Below, in pieces: positions 17,493-25,718 of a DNA stretch of 64,000 bases. A program made the position numbers and the translations under genes. The DNA lies in assembly GCA_020637895.1 (NCBI GenBank), contig JACKJP010000007.1:1-64000 (forward strand), read 5' to 3'. Each line of letters starts with the position of its first letter. Position 1 is the first letter of the stretch. The notes under the pieces are model-generated. The model had not been told where the DNA came from. It saw only the letters and a list, made by a program, of their open reading frames with translations, and did not search any database. The stretch comes from Rhodobiaceae bacterium (lineage in GTDB: Bacteria; Pseudomonadota; Alphaproteobacteria; Rhizobiales; Tepidamorphaceae).

Positions 17493-18758
17493 TCAGGCCG
17501 AGTTTTCGACTTCTTCGGCACGATCGGCGTAGATGTAAAGCGGACGCGCGCTTCCATCGACGACCTCCGGGCTGATGACGACCTCGTCCACGCCCTCAAG
17601 ACCCGGCAGATCGAACATCGTGTCGAGAAGGATGGCTTCCATGATGGAACGCAGACCACGAGCACCCGTCTTGCGCTCGATGGCGCGCCGCGCAATCGCA
17701 CGAAGCGCGTCCTCGGAGATGGAGAGCTCGACACCCTCCATGTCGAACAGGCGCTGGTACTGTTTGACCAGGGCATTCTTCGGCTCCGAAAGAATCTGTA
17801 CGAGCGCTTCCTCATCAAGGTCTTCCAGCGTCGCCAGTACGGGCAGACGACCGATAAACTCAGGGATTAGCCCGAATTTGAGAAGATCTTCCGGCTCGAC
17901 CTCGCGGAAGATCTCACCGGTCCGGCGATCGTCCAGGGACTTCACGTCCGCGGCAAAGCCGATCGAGGTCGAAACGCCGCGCGCGGAGATGATCTTGTCC
18001 AGGCCCGCAAAAGCGCCGCCGCAGATGAAGAGGATGTTCGTCGTATCGACCTGCAGGAACTCCTGCTGCGGATGCTTGCGGCCACCCTGCGGGGGAACGC
18101 TTGCGACGGTTCCTTCCATGATCTTGAGCAGAGCCTGCTGAACGCCCTCTCCCGACACGTCGCGGGTGATGGAGGGGTTGTCTGACTTGCGGCTGATCTT
18201 GTCCACTTCATCGATGTAGACGATGCCGCGCTGCGCCCGTTCGACATTGTAGTCCGCCGACTGAAGCAGCTTGAGGATGATGTTCTCCACATCCTCGCCG
18301 ACATAACCGGCTTCGGTCAGCGTCGTCGCATCGGCCATCGTGAACGGCACGTCGAGAATGCGCGCGAGCGTCTGGGCCAGCAGCGTCTTGCCGCAGCCGG
18401 TCGGCCCGATGAGCAGAATGTTCGACTTGGCAAGTTCGACATCCGCATTCTTGGCTGCGTGATTGAGACGCTTGTAGTGATTGTGCACGGCGACCGAGAG
18501 CACCTTCTTGGCATGCTCCTGCCCGATCACGTAGTCGTCCAGTACCGTGCGAATTTCCTTCGGCGTCGGTACGCCGTCGCTGGTCTTCACCAGCGAGGAA
18601 CGATTTTCCTCACGGATGATATCCATGCAGAGCTCCACGCATTCATCGCAGATGAATACGGTGGGCCCGGCGATGAGCTTGCGAACCTCGTGCTGGCTCT
18701 TGCCGCAGAAAGAGCAGTAAAGGGTGCTCTTGGATTCGCCGCTATCGGATTTGCTCAT
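17493..18758 (-). CDS. clpX: ATP-dependent Clp protease ATPase subunit ClpX
   Basis: The 421-residue AAA+ unfoldase feeds substrates to ClpP. The N-terminal zinc-binding domain has CSFCGKSQ and ICDECVELC; Walker A is GPTGCGKTLL and Walker B sits in IVYIDEVDKI. The ClpP-docking IGF-type loop lies in the region after RKHPQQEF, although I did not fix its exact residues. It follows clpP after a 230-base gap that holds a weak dyad, so it may have its own promoter. Confidence 0.97.
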   Translation of the reverse strand: MSKSDSGESKSTLYCSFCGKSQHEVRKLIAGPTVFICDECVELCMDIIREENRSSLVKTSDGVPTPKEIRTVLDDYVIGQEHAKKVLSVAVHNHYKRLNHAAKNADVELAKSNILLIGPTGCGKTLLAQTLARILDVPFTMADATTLTEAGYVGEDVENIILKLLQSADYNVERAQRGIVYIDEVDKISRKSDNPSITRDVSGEGVQQALLKIMEGTVASVPPQGGRKHPQQEFLQVDTTNILFICGGAFAGLDKIISARGVSTSIGFAADVKSLDDRRTGEIFREVEPEDLLKFGLIPEFIGRLPVLATLEDLDEEALVQILSEPKNALVKQYQRLFDMEGVELSISEDALRAIARRAIERKTGARGLRSIMEAILLDTMFDLPGLEGVDEVVISPEVVDGSARPLYIYADRAEEVENSA

Positions 18759-18929
18759 TTCCTGTCACTCCCGGGGCCCCATGGCCTCCGTTTTGCCGTC
18801 TAGCCGGCACTCTCACCGCGCGATATCGCGGTAACGGGGCAGCGGCCTCGCCTACTGCCTCAACGATCATGGCGACGCCGTGATCCAATGCAAGCATGTT
18901 GAGGCCGCGCTAATCAAGAATTCATTAAT

Positions 18930-18947
18930 GGTGAAATTCTGTTCACC
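18930..18947. promoter_or_regulatory. weak dyad in the clpP-clpX gap
   Basis: GGTGAA-N6-TTCACC lies 41 bases after the clpP stop and about 170 bases before clpX. There is no T-run, so a terminator is doubtful. It could be an operator or mRNA hairpin. The rest of the 230-base gap shows nothing I can assign. Confidence 0.3.
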
Positions 18948-18988
18948 TTAACGCGTCATTGCCCCGACCGTTCAGCGAGCCGCGTTGC

Positions 18989-19618
18989 TCAGGCAGACTT
19001 CTCCGGTTCGGCACGCTTGTCGATAACCTTGTCGATAATGCCCCATTTGGCGGCTTCATCGGCGCTCATGAAGTGGTCGCGATCAAGGGTGGTCTCGACA
19101 GCCTCGAGGCTCTGACCGGTGTGCTTCACATATATCTCGTTGAGCCGCCGCTTGATCTTGATGATGTCCTGCGCATGACGCTCGATGTCAGAAGCCTGGC
19201 CCTGAAAACCGCCTGATGGCTGATGGACCATGATTCGCGCATTCGGCAGCGCAAAGCGCATATCCTTTTCGCCGGCACAGAGCAGCAGCGACCCCATTGA
19301 GGCCGCCTGACCGGTGCAAAGCGTCGACACGGCCGGCCTGATGAACTGCATCGTATCGTAGATCGAAAGCCCGGAGCTCACGACGCCGCCCGGCGAATTG
19401 ATGTACATCGCAATCTCTTTCTTCGGATTCTCGGACTCCAGAAAGAGAAGCTGCGCGACGATCAGGGACGCCATGTTGTCCTCGACCGGACCGGTCACGA
19501 AAATGATCCGTTCCTTCAAAAGCCGGGAATAGATGTCGAAAGAGCGTTCGCCGCGTGCCGTCTGCTCGATGACCATCGGCACAAGGTAGCTATTGTAGGT
19601 ATCGATCGGATCGCGCAT
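18989..19618 (-). CDS. clpP: ATP-dependent Clp protease proteolytic subunit ClpP
   Basis: This 209-residue serine protease forms the double-heptamer chamber that works with ClpX. The catalytic triad is visible as S107 (GQAASMGS), H132 (MVHQPSGG) and D181 (LDRDHF). The N-terminal ~10 residues match the short propeptide region. It is transcribed after tig and before clpX, the usual alphaproteobacterial tig-clpP-clpX-lon-hup order. Confidence 0.97.
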   Translation of the reverse strand: MRDPIDTYNSYLVPMVIEQTARGERSFDIYSRLLKERIIFVTGPVEDNMASLIVAQLLFLESENPKKEIAMYINSPGGVVSSGLSIYDTMQFIRPAVSTLCTGQAASMGSLLLCAGEKDMRFALPNARIMVHQPSGGFQGQASDIERHAQDIIKIKRRLNEIYVKHTGQSLEAVETTLDRDHFMSADEAAKWGIIDKVIDKRAEPEKSA

Positions 19619-19727
19619 TCGCTTTTTCCTTCCTCGGCTTCAACCCGCACCCGGAAACCATGGAGCTTCCGGCGAATCGTCGCGGCGCCATCGCCGCATT
19701 GCGGATACATATGCTTACGCGGAACGT

Positions 19728-19765
19728 GAAAAAAGGGTTGAGGCGCCGGTTTGTCCACCGGCGCC
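19728..19765 (-). terminator. terminator of tig
   Basis: A 9-base inverted repeat (GGCGCCGGT, 6-base loop) is followed on the minus strand by TCAACCCTTTTTTC. It lies about 20 bases after the tig stop, which separates tig from clpP. Confidence 0.8.
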
Positions 19766-19784
19766 CACAACTGCACTGATACTG

Positions 19785-21284
19785 CTACTCGTCGCCGGCC
19801 TTCTTGGCCGCTTTCTTGGGCGCAGCCTTTTTCTTCGGCTTGGCCTTTTCGCCATGATCGTGATCGTGGTCGTGATCATGGTGATGATCGTGACCGTGAT
19901 GGTGATCGTGATGATGGTCATGATCGTGGTCGTGATCATGGTCATGAAGATCATGGTACAGCTCTTCTCGGCTGACCGTCTTTTCCGTGACATCCGCCTT
20001 GGAGACGATGTAGTCGACGACCTTGTTTTCAAACAGCGGCGCACGGAGCGAGGCCACGGCCTGGGGGTTCTTCTGGTAGAATTCCCAGACCTGCTGTTCC
20101 TGACCGGGATACTGGCGCAGGGTCTCGATCATCGCCTTGTTGGTCTCTTCGTCGGTGACCTGCACTTCGCCATCCTCGCCGATTTTCGACAGCAGGAGAC
20201 CAAGACGCACGCGCCGTACCGCGATCTTGCGATATTCTTCGCGGGCCTCTTCCTCGGTGGTATCCTCGTCGGCAAAGCTGCGACCGGCGCGTTCCATCTC
20301 GCCCGTCGCCTGGGTCCAGATCTGTTCGAACTCCTGCTCGACAAGTGTCCCCGGCAGATCGAAGTTGTAGGCCTCATCGAGCGCGTCAAGAAGCTGACGC
20401 TTCAGACGCTCGCGGGCATGGTTCTCGAATTCCTTGGAGATCTGATCGCGGATCGCGGTTTTGAGTGCTTCGAGAGAATCCAGACCCAGCTTCGTGGCGA
20501 GTTCATCGTCGATGGCTGCTTCGCCCGGTGCCGCCACTTCTTTGACGGCAACGTCGAACGTTGCTTCCCTGCCCGCCAGATGCGCGGCCTGATAGGGGTC
20601 GGGGAACGTGACGGTGATCGTCTTTTCCTCACCGGCCTTCATACCCGCCAACTGGTCCTCGAAGCCTGGAATGAAGGCGTTGGAACCGATGACAATCTGG
20701 GAATCGGTGTCGGCGCCACCCTCAAACGGGACACCGTCGATCTTGCCCAGGTAATCGAAAACGAGCCTGTCGCCCTCAGCCGCGGCCCCTTCCTTCGGAT
20801 TGAAGGGACGGTTCTGTTTGGAAATCTGCTCAAGCGATTCATCGATCTCGCGATCGCTGACCTCGGCGGCAAGCTTCTCGAGCTTCAGGCCGGAGAGATC
20901 CTTCACCTCAAATTCAGGCAGCACCTCGAATGCCATGGAATAGGCAAGATCGGTCTTGCCCGAAATGACGCTTTCGACTTCCTTCTCGTCTTCGCTGAAG
21001 GAAATCTGCGGCTGAAGTGCCGGCTTTTCCTTGCGCTCCTCGAGCGCCTGACGGGAAGCCTCATCAACCGATTCCTGAATGACCTCCGCCATCACGGAGC
21101 GCCCGTAGACGCGCTTGAGATGCGCGACCGGCACCTTGCCTGGACGGAACCCGGGGATACGAACCCTGTCCTTGAGCTCTGCCAGCCGACCATTGAGCCG
21201 GCGATCCAGCTCACCCGCCGGGATCGTGATCTTCAATTCACGTTTCAACCCTTCGTTGAGGGTTTCGGATACTTGCATCGTCAT
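19785..21284 (-). CDS. tig: trigger factor with His/Asp-rich and Lys-rich C-terminal tail
   Basis: Trigger factor is the ribosome-bound chaperone and prolyl isomerase that meets nascent chains. The ribosome-docking signature PGFRPGKVP is near residues 45-53, the FKBP-type domain (from about 160) contains GDRLVFDYLGKIDG and FIPGFEDQLAGM, and the helical C-terminal arm runs to about residue 440. The protein is 499 residues rather than about 430-450. Residues 444-477 contain 20 His and 12 Asp in 34 positions, followed by a 22-residue Lys/Ala tail. GAGAG lies 5 bases before the ATG. The tail is a likely metal-binding segment by composition only. Confidence 0.96.
   Translation of the reverse strand: MTMQVSETLNEGLKRELKITIPAGELDRRLNGRLAELKDRVRIPGFRPGKVPVAHLKRVYGRSVMAEVIQESVDEASRQALEERKEKPALQPQISFSEDEKEVESVISGKTDLAYSMAFEVLPEFEVKDLSGLKLEKLAAEVSDREIDESLEQISKQNRPFNPKEGAAAEGDRLVFDYLGKIDGVPFEGGADTDSQIVIGSNAFIPGFEDQLAGMKAGEEKTITVTFPDPYQAAHLAGREATFDVAVKEVAAPGEAAIDDELATKLGLDSLEALKTAIRDQISKEFENHARERLKRQLLDALDEAYNFDLPGTLVEQEFEQIWTQATGEMERAGRSFADEDTTEEEAREEYRKIAVRRVRLGLLLSKIGEDGEVQVTDEETNKAMIETLRQYPGQEQQVWEFYQKNPQAVASLRAPLFENKVVDYIVSKADVTEKTVSREELYHDLHDHDHDHDHDHHHDHHHGHDHHHDHDHDHDHGEKAKPKKKAAPKKAAKKAGDE
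19850..19953 (-). repeat. low-complexity His/Asp codon repeat within tig
   Basis: CAT/CAC/CAC-type His codons alternate with GAT/GAC Asp codons over about 100 bases, giving an imprecise six-base period. Both synonymous codons of each residue are mixed, so the tract is not a simple clonal microsatellite expansion, and selection on the protein sequence is likely. Confidence 0.75.
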
Positions 21285-21356
21285 ATTGCTCTCTGGCTTG
21301 AATTCATCCTGCCGTCACCAGATGGCAGGCTCTATAGGTAATGTCGGGCGTTTCCG

Positions 21357-21441
21357 TGGTGCGGGCGGAGGGACTTGAACCCCCACGGCTTGCGCCACGA
21401 GAACCTAAATCTCGCGTGTCTACCAATTCCACCACGCCCGC
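21357..21441 (-). tRNA. tRNA-Leu (anticodon TAG)
   Basis: The acceptor stem GCGGGCG/CGCCCGC is perfect and followed by A and encoded CCA. The anticodon stem CGAGA/TCTCG encloses TTTAGGT with TAG. A long variable arm (class II) with GTGGCGCAAGCCGTG and a T arm GGGGTTCAAGTCCC complete the leucine pattern. Confidence 0.95.
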
Positions 21442-21589
21442 AAACTTCATTCGTCGCGCCAATTATCGCGCTCCGGCGCGGCGCGGTTCTATAGCACGGG
21501 GTTTTTTGGCTATTCCAGTCCCCAAGATAGCAAAAATATGAGGGATTTGGCAGGCTGCCACCACGGTTACCGGCGCATCGGGGCGATTC

Positions 21590-21739
21590 CTATCGCAGCA
21601 CGACTGCGGAAATCAGCATATAAAAGCCGCCCGCAAGCGTCAGAACCACTGCCGCCTGCTCGCTGCCAACACCTTCAAGATAGAAATAGAGAGCGCCGAG
21701 GGCGAGCAGTCCAACACCAATCTTGGTCGTTACCAGCAT
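21590..21739 (-). CDS. small two-helix membrane protein, unknown function
   Basis: A 49-residue ORF starts MLVTTKIGVGLLAL and ends ISAVVLR. It has two hydrophobic segments (about 7-22 and 29-48) separated by a short acidic turn (LEGVGSEQ), so it should form a membrane hairpin. A clear GAGGA lies 8 bases before the ATG, and codon use resembles the neighbours, which argues for a real gene. It is downstream of the NAD(P)HX repair gene, 45 bases beyond its stop, and may be on that transcript. I do not recognise the family. Confidence 0.6.
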   Translation of the reverse strand: MLVTTKIGVGLLALGALYFYLEGVGSEQAAVVLTLAGGFYMLISAVVLR

Positions 21740-21784
21740 AACGTTTTCCTCAAGACCGCACCTTTGTGTGTACGGTCAGCGGCG

Positions 21785-23329
21785 TCATCTAACCGTACGG
21801 GACGTTATGATTTCCGCAATCGGCACTGTCAAATTGGAGACAATATCACCGGCAATCAGCGCGGGCCCCGCACTCAGTCCCGCCTGACCGTGCAGCCAGA
21901 CCGCCATCGCGGCCGCAGCGAAAGCATCCATGCCCTGCGCAAGCAACGCGACGACGATGCCGGCCAGCACGTCGCCCGAGCCGGCTGTGGCAAGCCATGG
22001 CGGTGCCGCGCATTCGATCGCCGCGCGTCCATCCGGCGCCGCTATGACCGTATCGCCACCCTTGAGGATGACGACCGCACCCGACCGCACGGCAGCCGCC
22101 CGCGCTCTGGCAACCTTCGAAGGGCTGTCGATATCGGGAAACAGCCTTGCGAATTCACCCTCGTGAGGCGTCAGCACGACATTCGCCTTGTGCCGGCTTA
22201 TCGCATTGAACAGTTTTGTCGGTTTGTCGGCGAAGGCGGTCAACGCGTCGGCGTCGAGGACGAGATGTCTTGCCGCACCGAATAGTTTCAGGATTGTCTC
22301 AGCGGCCGTTTCTCCCAATCCGAAACCCGGACCGACAAGCCAGGCGTTACGGCGACTGTCATCAAGCAAAGCGGTGAGATCGCGGTCCTCGGCGATCGGC
22401 GCCAACATGATCTCAGTAACGTGGGCTGCCATCAGATCAACGGCTTGCGGGCTGCCCGCGAGCGTCACCAGGCCGGCCCCTGCCCTCAACGCGGCCATTG
22501 CCGCAAGCCGCGCCGCGCCTGTGCGGTGGCGTGGCCCGGAAATCACCATGGCGTGGCCGCGATCATATTTGTGGCCCTGCGGGGCTGGCGCCGCGTAGTC
22601 TCGCGCCCACAGTTCGGGTCCGTTTCGCCAGAGCGGTGAGCCTGTCTCGGCCAGTACGGCGGCTGGAATGCCGATATCGGCGAGCGTTGTCTCGCCGCAG
22701 TAGATACGGCCCGGCAACAACAGATGCCCCGGTTTGCGTCTGAAGAAAGTAACGGTGCGGTCAGCCTTGACGGCAACGCCGCGCTCAATGCCTGTTTCAC
22801 CGTCAACGCCTGATGGAATATCCACAGCGACGATCGGCCGACCACTGCTGTTGATGCGTCTGACGGCCGCGGCGGTCGCGCCGTCAATGTCACGCGCAAG
22901 CCCTGCCCCAAACAGCGCGTCGACTATAACCCCGCCCTTGCCGGGCGCCTTTGAGAACGGCAGCACCGGCCCATCGTAACGCTCGGCATTGATGCGGGCA
23001 TCGCCCTTCAGCGAAGCCAAATCTCCGAGCAGATAGAGATCGACCGCCACGCCGGCATCGCGCAACAGTCTCGCCGCAACGAAACCATCGCCACCATTGT
23101 TGCCGGGGCCGCAGACAATGCTGACCGGTTGAGCACGCGATAATCCCAGAACGGCTTCGGCCACCGCAGCGCCGGCACGCTCCATGAGATCGATTGAGGG
23201 CACCCCCTTCTCAACCGCCAGCATATCTGCCCGCCCCATCTCAGCGGGGGTGAGCAGCAGGGCCCGCGAGGCTGCATGTTCAGCCGCCCGGTTGGAATTT
23301 GTGAACGATTTTGCCTTCTTTTTCGCCAT
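21785..23329 (-). CDS. nnr: bifunctional NAD(P)H-hydrate epimerase / ADP-dependent NAD(P)HX dehydratase
   Basis: This 514-residue fusion repairs hydrated NADH and NADPH: the N-terminal YjeF domain epimerises R- and S-NADHX, and the C-terminal ribokinase-like domain dehydrates S-NADHX using ADP or ATP. The first domain (about 25-230) shows GPGNNGGDGFVAARLL and VDIPSGVDGETG. The second (about 240-510) shows LTPHEGEFARLFP, ILKGGDTVIA and ATAGSGDVLAGIVVAL. The first ~25 residues are polar and not conserved in my memory, so a later start near MGRADML is possible. It is divergent from glnB, with 147 bases between the two starts. Confidence 0.94.
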   Translation of the reverse strand: MAKKKAKSFTNSNRAAEHAASRALLLTPAEMGRADMLAVEKGVPSIDLMERAGAAVAEAVLGLSRAQPVSIVCGPGNNGGDGFVAARLLRDAGVAVDLYLLGDLASLKGDARINAERYDGPVLPFSKAPGKGGVIVDALFGAGLARDIDGATAAAVRRINSSGRPIVAVDIPSGVDGETGIERGVAVKADRTVTFFRRKPGHLLLPGRIYCGETTLADIGIPAAVLAETGSPLWRNGPELWARDYAAPAPQGHKYDRGHAMVISGPRHRTGAARLAAMAALRAGAGLVTLAGSPQAVDLMAAHVTEIMLAPIAEDRDLTALLDDSRRNAWLVGPGFGLGETAAETILKLFGAARHLVLDADALTAFADKPTKLFNAISRHKANVVLTPHEGEFARLFPDIDSPSKVARARAAAVRSGAVVILKGGDTVIAAPDGRAAIECAAPPWLATAGSGDVLAGIVVALLAQGMDAFAAAAMAVWLHGQAGLSAGPALIAGDIVSNLTVPIAEIITSRTVR

Positions 23330-23365
23330 TCGCCTACAAAGTAATCATATCGCACTTGCCATACA

Positions 23366-23392
23366 TGCCCGATTTCCGCGCATAATCGGGCA
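23366..23392. promoter_or_regulatory. dyad in the nnr-glnB divergent region
   Basis: TGCCCGAT-N11-ATCGGGCA is a perfect 8-base inverted repeat 20 bases upstream of the sigma-54 box. The 27-base span does not fit the shorter NtrC operator I know (TGCACCA-type half-sites), so its regulator is unknown. It could equally serve the divergent nnr gene. Confidence 0.35.
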
Positions 23393-23411
23393 CATCGCCG
23401 GTTCTGGCAAT

Positions 23412-23427
23412 TGGCACGCGGCGTGCT
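23412..23427 (+). promoter_or_regulatory. sigma-54 (RpoN) promoter of glnB
   Basis: TGGCACG-N4-GTGCT matches the RpoN consensus TGGCACG-N4-TTGCW at all but one position, with the invariant GG and GC at the required spacing. The GC element is 51 bases before the glnB ATG, leaving about 40 bases of leader. This fits NtrC-controlled expression under nitrogen limitation, as known for glnBA operons of rhizobia. Confidence 0.8.
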
Positions 23428-23476
23428 TGTAGATCGTCGTTTTCGCGGAAATACCTACGGATGGGAGCGCCAACAG

Positions 23477-23815
23477 ATGAAAAAAATAGAGGCAATCATC
23501 AAACCGTTCAAACTGGACGAGGTGAAAGAAGCGCTTCAGGAAGTGGGGCTTCAGGGAATCACCGTCGTCGAGGCGAAGGGTTTTGGTCGTCAGAAGGGCC
23601 ATACTGAACTTTATCGCGGCGCTGAATATGTCGTCGACTTTCTTCCCAAGGTGAAGATCGAAGTCGTCCTCAGCGAGGAGCAGGTCGACAAGGCCGTCGA
23701 GGCAATCCAGCAGGCCGCCCAGACCGGCCGCATCGGTGACGGCAAGATTTTCATCTCGACCATCGATGACGCCATCCGAATTCGTACCGGCGAGCGCGGT
23801 AACGACGCGATCTGA
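23477..23815 (+). CDS. glnB: nitrogen regulatory protein P-II
   Basis: The 112-residue signal protein senses 2-oxoglutarate and ATP/ADP and is uridylylated by GlnD. The uridylylation site is Y51 in RGAEYVVDF at the tip of the T-loop, and the C-terminal signature TGRIGDGKIFI is complete. I chose the ATG at 23477 (MKKIEAIIKPF), preceded by GGGAG; upstream in-frame codons overlap the promoter. It is followed 103 bases later by glnA, so GlnB is more likely than GlnK, which usually pairs with amtB. Confidence 0.96.
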   Translation: MKKIEAIIKPFKLDEVKEALQEVGLQGITVVEAKGFGRQKGHTELYRGAEYVVDFLPKVKIEVVLSEEQVDKAVEAIQQAAQTGRIGDGKIFISTIDDAIRIRTGERGNDAI

Positions 23816-23847
23816 CTTTTTCCAGCCATCAGATTGTTTATAACGGA

Positions 23848-23869
23848 TTGCCCGGGGCACTCCGGGCAA
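23848..23869 (+). other. hairpin between glnB and glnA
   Basis: TTGCCCGG-N6-CCGGGCAA is an 8-base stem in the 103-base spacer. No uridine run follows directly, so it is more likely an mRNA processing or partial-attenuation element than a full terminator. A role in setting the GlnB:GlnA ratio is inference. Confidence 0.4.
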
Positions 23870-23918
23870 AATACTATTTTCATTAGCCAGAAACGTCGAA
23901 TGGAAGGGGATGTCTCAA

Positions 23919-25328
23919 ATGGCTGACGCTAAGAAGGTTCTGAAGACAATAAAAGACGAGGACGTCAAATTCGTCGATCTGCGCTTTACCGACCCGCGCG
24001 GCAAGATGCAGCACGTGACGATGGACGTATCGCTCGTCGATGAGGACATGTTCGCTGAAGGCGTTGCCTTCGACGGTTCGTCGATCGCCGGCTGGAAGAG
24101 CATCGACCAGTCGGACATGACGCTGATGCCCGACCCGGAATCGGCGCATGTCGATCCGTTCTTCGCGCAGTCCACGATGGCGATCTTCTGTGACATTCTC
24201 GAGCCGACGACCGGCGAGGCCTATGATCGCGACCCGCGCACGACCGCGAAGAAGGCGGAAGCCTATGTCCAGCAACTGAAGATCGGCGACACGGTCTATT
24301 TCGGTCCGGAAGCCGAATTTTTCGTGTTCGACGACGTGCGCTTCACCGTCGATCCCTACAACACCGGTTTCATGCTGGACTCCATTGAACTCCCGTCCAA
24401 CATGGGCTCCGAATACGACAGCGGAAACCTTGGTCATCGTCCGCGCACCAAGGGCGGGTATTTCCCGGTTCCGCCGATCGACAGCGCTCAGGACATGCGC
24501 TCCGAAATGCTCTCGGTCATGATCCAGATGGGTGTGGGGGTAGAGAAGCACCATCACGAAGTCGCCGCCGCCCAGCATGAACTTGGCCTGAAGTTCGATA
24601 CGCTGACCCGCATCGCCGACAAGATGCAGATCTACAAGTATGCCGTGCACCAGGTTGCCAATGCCTATGGCAAGACGGCAACGTTCATGCCCAAGCCGGT
24701 CTATGGCGACAACGGCACCGGCATGCACTGCCACCAGTCGATCTGGAAGAACGGCAAGCCGGTTTTCGCAGGCAACAAGTATGCAGATCTCTCCGACGAG
24801 TGCCTTTGGTACATCGGCGGCGTCATCAAGCATGCCAAGGCCATCAACGCTTTCTCGAACCCCTCCACCAATTCCTACAAGCGACTGGTGCCGGGATTCG
24901 AGGCGCCGGTGCTGCTGGCCTACTCTTCCCGTAACCGGTCCGCGTCGTGCCGCATTCCGTGGACGACGTCCCCGAAGGCCAAGCGCATCGAGGTCCGTTT
25001 CCCCGATCCGGCCGCCAATCCGTATCTGTGCTACGCGGCTCTGTTGATGGCCGGGCTCGACGGCATCAAGAACAAGATTCATCCGGGCGACGCCATGGAC
25101 AAGGATCTCTACGACCTGCCGCCGGAAGAGCTGAAGGACATCCCGACCGTGTGCGGCTCGCTGCGTGAAGCGCTCAAGTGCCTTGAGGAAGACAATGACT
25201 TCCTGACGGCCGGCGGCGTCTTCTCACAGGATCAGATCGATTCCTATATCGACCTGAAAATGGATGAGGTCATCCGTTTCGAGCACACCCCGCACCCGGT
25301 GGAATTCGATATGTATTACAGCGTCTAA
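23919..25328 (+). CDS. glnA: glutamine synthetase type I
   Basis: The 469-residue enzyme condenses ammonia and glutamate using ATP, forming a dodecamer. Signatures are FDGSSIAGW, the ATP/metal segment EKHHHEVA, the NPSTNSYKRLVPGFEAP loop and NRSASCRIP. The adenylylation tyrosine is Y398 in KDLYDLPPEE, so activity can be shut down by GlnE. The ATG at 23919 is preferred because AAGGGG lies about 10 bases upstream; the ATG at 23910 directly abuts that site. It is co-transcribed with glnB and followed by a strong terminator. Confidence 0.97.
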   Translation: MADAKKVLKTIKDEDVKFVDLRFTDPRGKMQHVTMDVSLVDEDMFAEGVAFDGSSIAGWKSIDQSDMTLMPDPESAHVDPFFAQSTMAIFCDILEPTTGEAYDRDPRTTAKKAEAYVQQLKIGDTVYFGPEAEFFVFDDVRFTVDPYNTGFMLDSIELPSNMGSEYDSGNLGHRPRTKGGYFPVPPIDSAQDMRSEMLSVMIQMGVGVEKHHHEVAAAQHELGLKFDTLTRIADKMQIYKYAVHQVANAYGKTATFMPKPVYGDNGTGMHCHQSIWKNGKPVFAGNKYADLSDECLWYIGGVIKHAKAINAFSNPSTNSYKRLVPGFEAPVLLAYSSRNRSASCRIPWTTSPKAKRIEVRFPDPAANPYLCYAALLMAGLDGIKNKIHPGDAMDKDLYDLPPEELKDIPTVCGSLREALKCLEEDNDFLTAGGVFSQDQIDSYIDLKMDEVIRFEHTPHPVEFDMYYSV

Positions 25329-25351
25329 ACGGACGCGGCATTGCATCAGGA

Positions 25352-25384
25352 GGCCGGGACCGCCATGCGATCCCGGCCTTTTTT
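25352..25384 (+). terminator. terminator of glnBA
   Basis: GGCCGGGA-N11-TCCCGGCC is followed by TTTTTT, 23 bases after the glnA stop. It is a classic Rho-independent terminator. Confidence 0.9.
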
Positions 25385-25481
25385 GCGTCCATGCCGCGGC
25401 ACCGGAAACGAATTGTGATTTGACCGTCCGACCACACTGCGCGAGCCTGATCCTCATTGTTGCGAAAGGAGGTCTACGAAA

Positions 25482-25517
25482 ATGAATCCTCCGACGAGAT
25501 CGGGGCCGTTGCGGTAG
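25482..25517 (+). CDS. possible leader peptide or micro-ORF (11 codons)
   Basis: AAAGGAGGT, a near-perfect Shine-Dalgarno sequence, lies 8 bases before an ATG that opens MNPPTRSGPLR and stops. The dyad at 25528-25547 follows 10 bases later. Such a strong site before so short a frame suggests a translated leader or an RNA whose ribosome loading matters. No adjacent downstream gene on this strand is obvious, so the role is open, and chance cannot be excluded. Confidence 0.3.
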   Translation: MNPPTRSGPLR

Positions 25518-25718
25518 CGATCATGATGCCCGGGGACCGGCCCGGGCGTGGACGCAAAACGGCAGCGGCCGACATCCAACCACATCACCAAATTTGCAAC
25601 GGCATCCGCATGCGGTTGCCGCGATATCGGAGACAAATCCGAACGGCGTTCACATGGGCCTGTCGATCCGCAGTGATCGGGCCATAAATGAGACAGAAAC
25701 GCTGGAAAGAGTCAGAAG

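Noticed and set aside
19850..19953. A minisatellite or CRISPR-like repeat.
   Set aside because: The repetition is codon-level His/Asp alternation inside a coding frame with mixed synonyms; there are no spacers.
19854..21341. A 495-codon plus-strand open frame opposite tig.
   Set aside because: It mirrors the trigger factor gene, including the His tract read as Val/Met/Ile runs, and has no ribosome binding site.
23366..23392. NtrC binding site for glnB.
   Set aside because: The half-sites and 27-base span do not match the shorter NtrC palindrome; kept only as an unassigned dyad.
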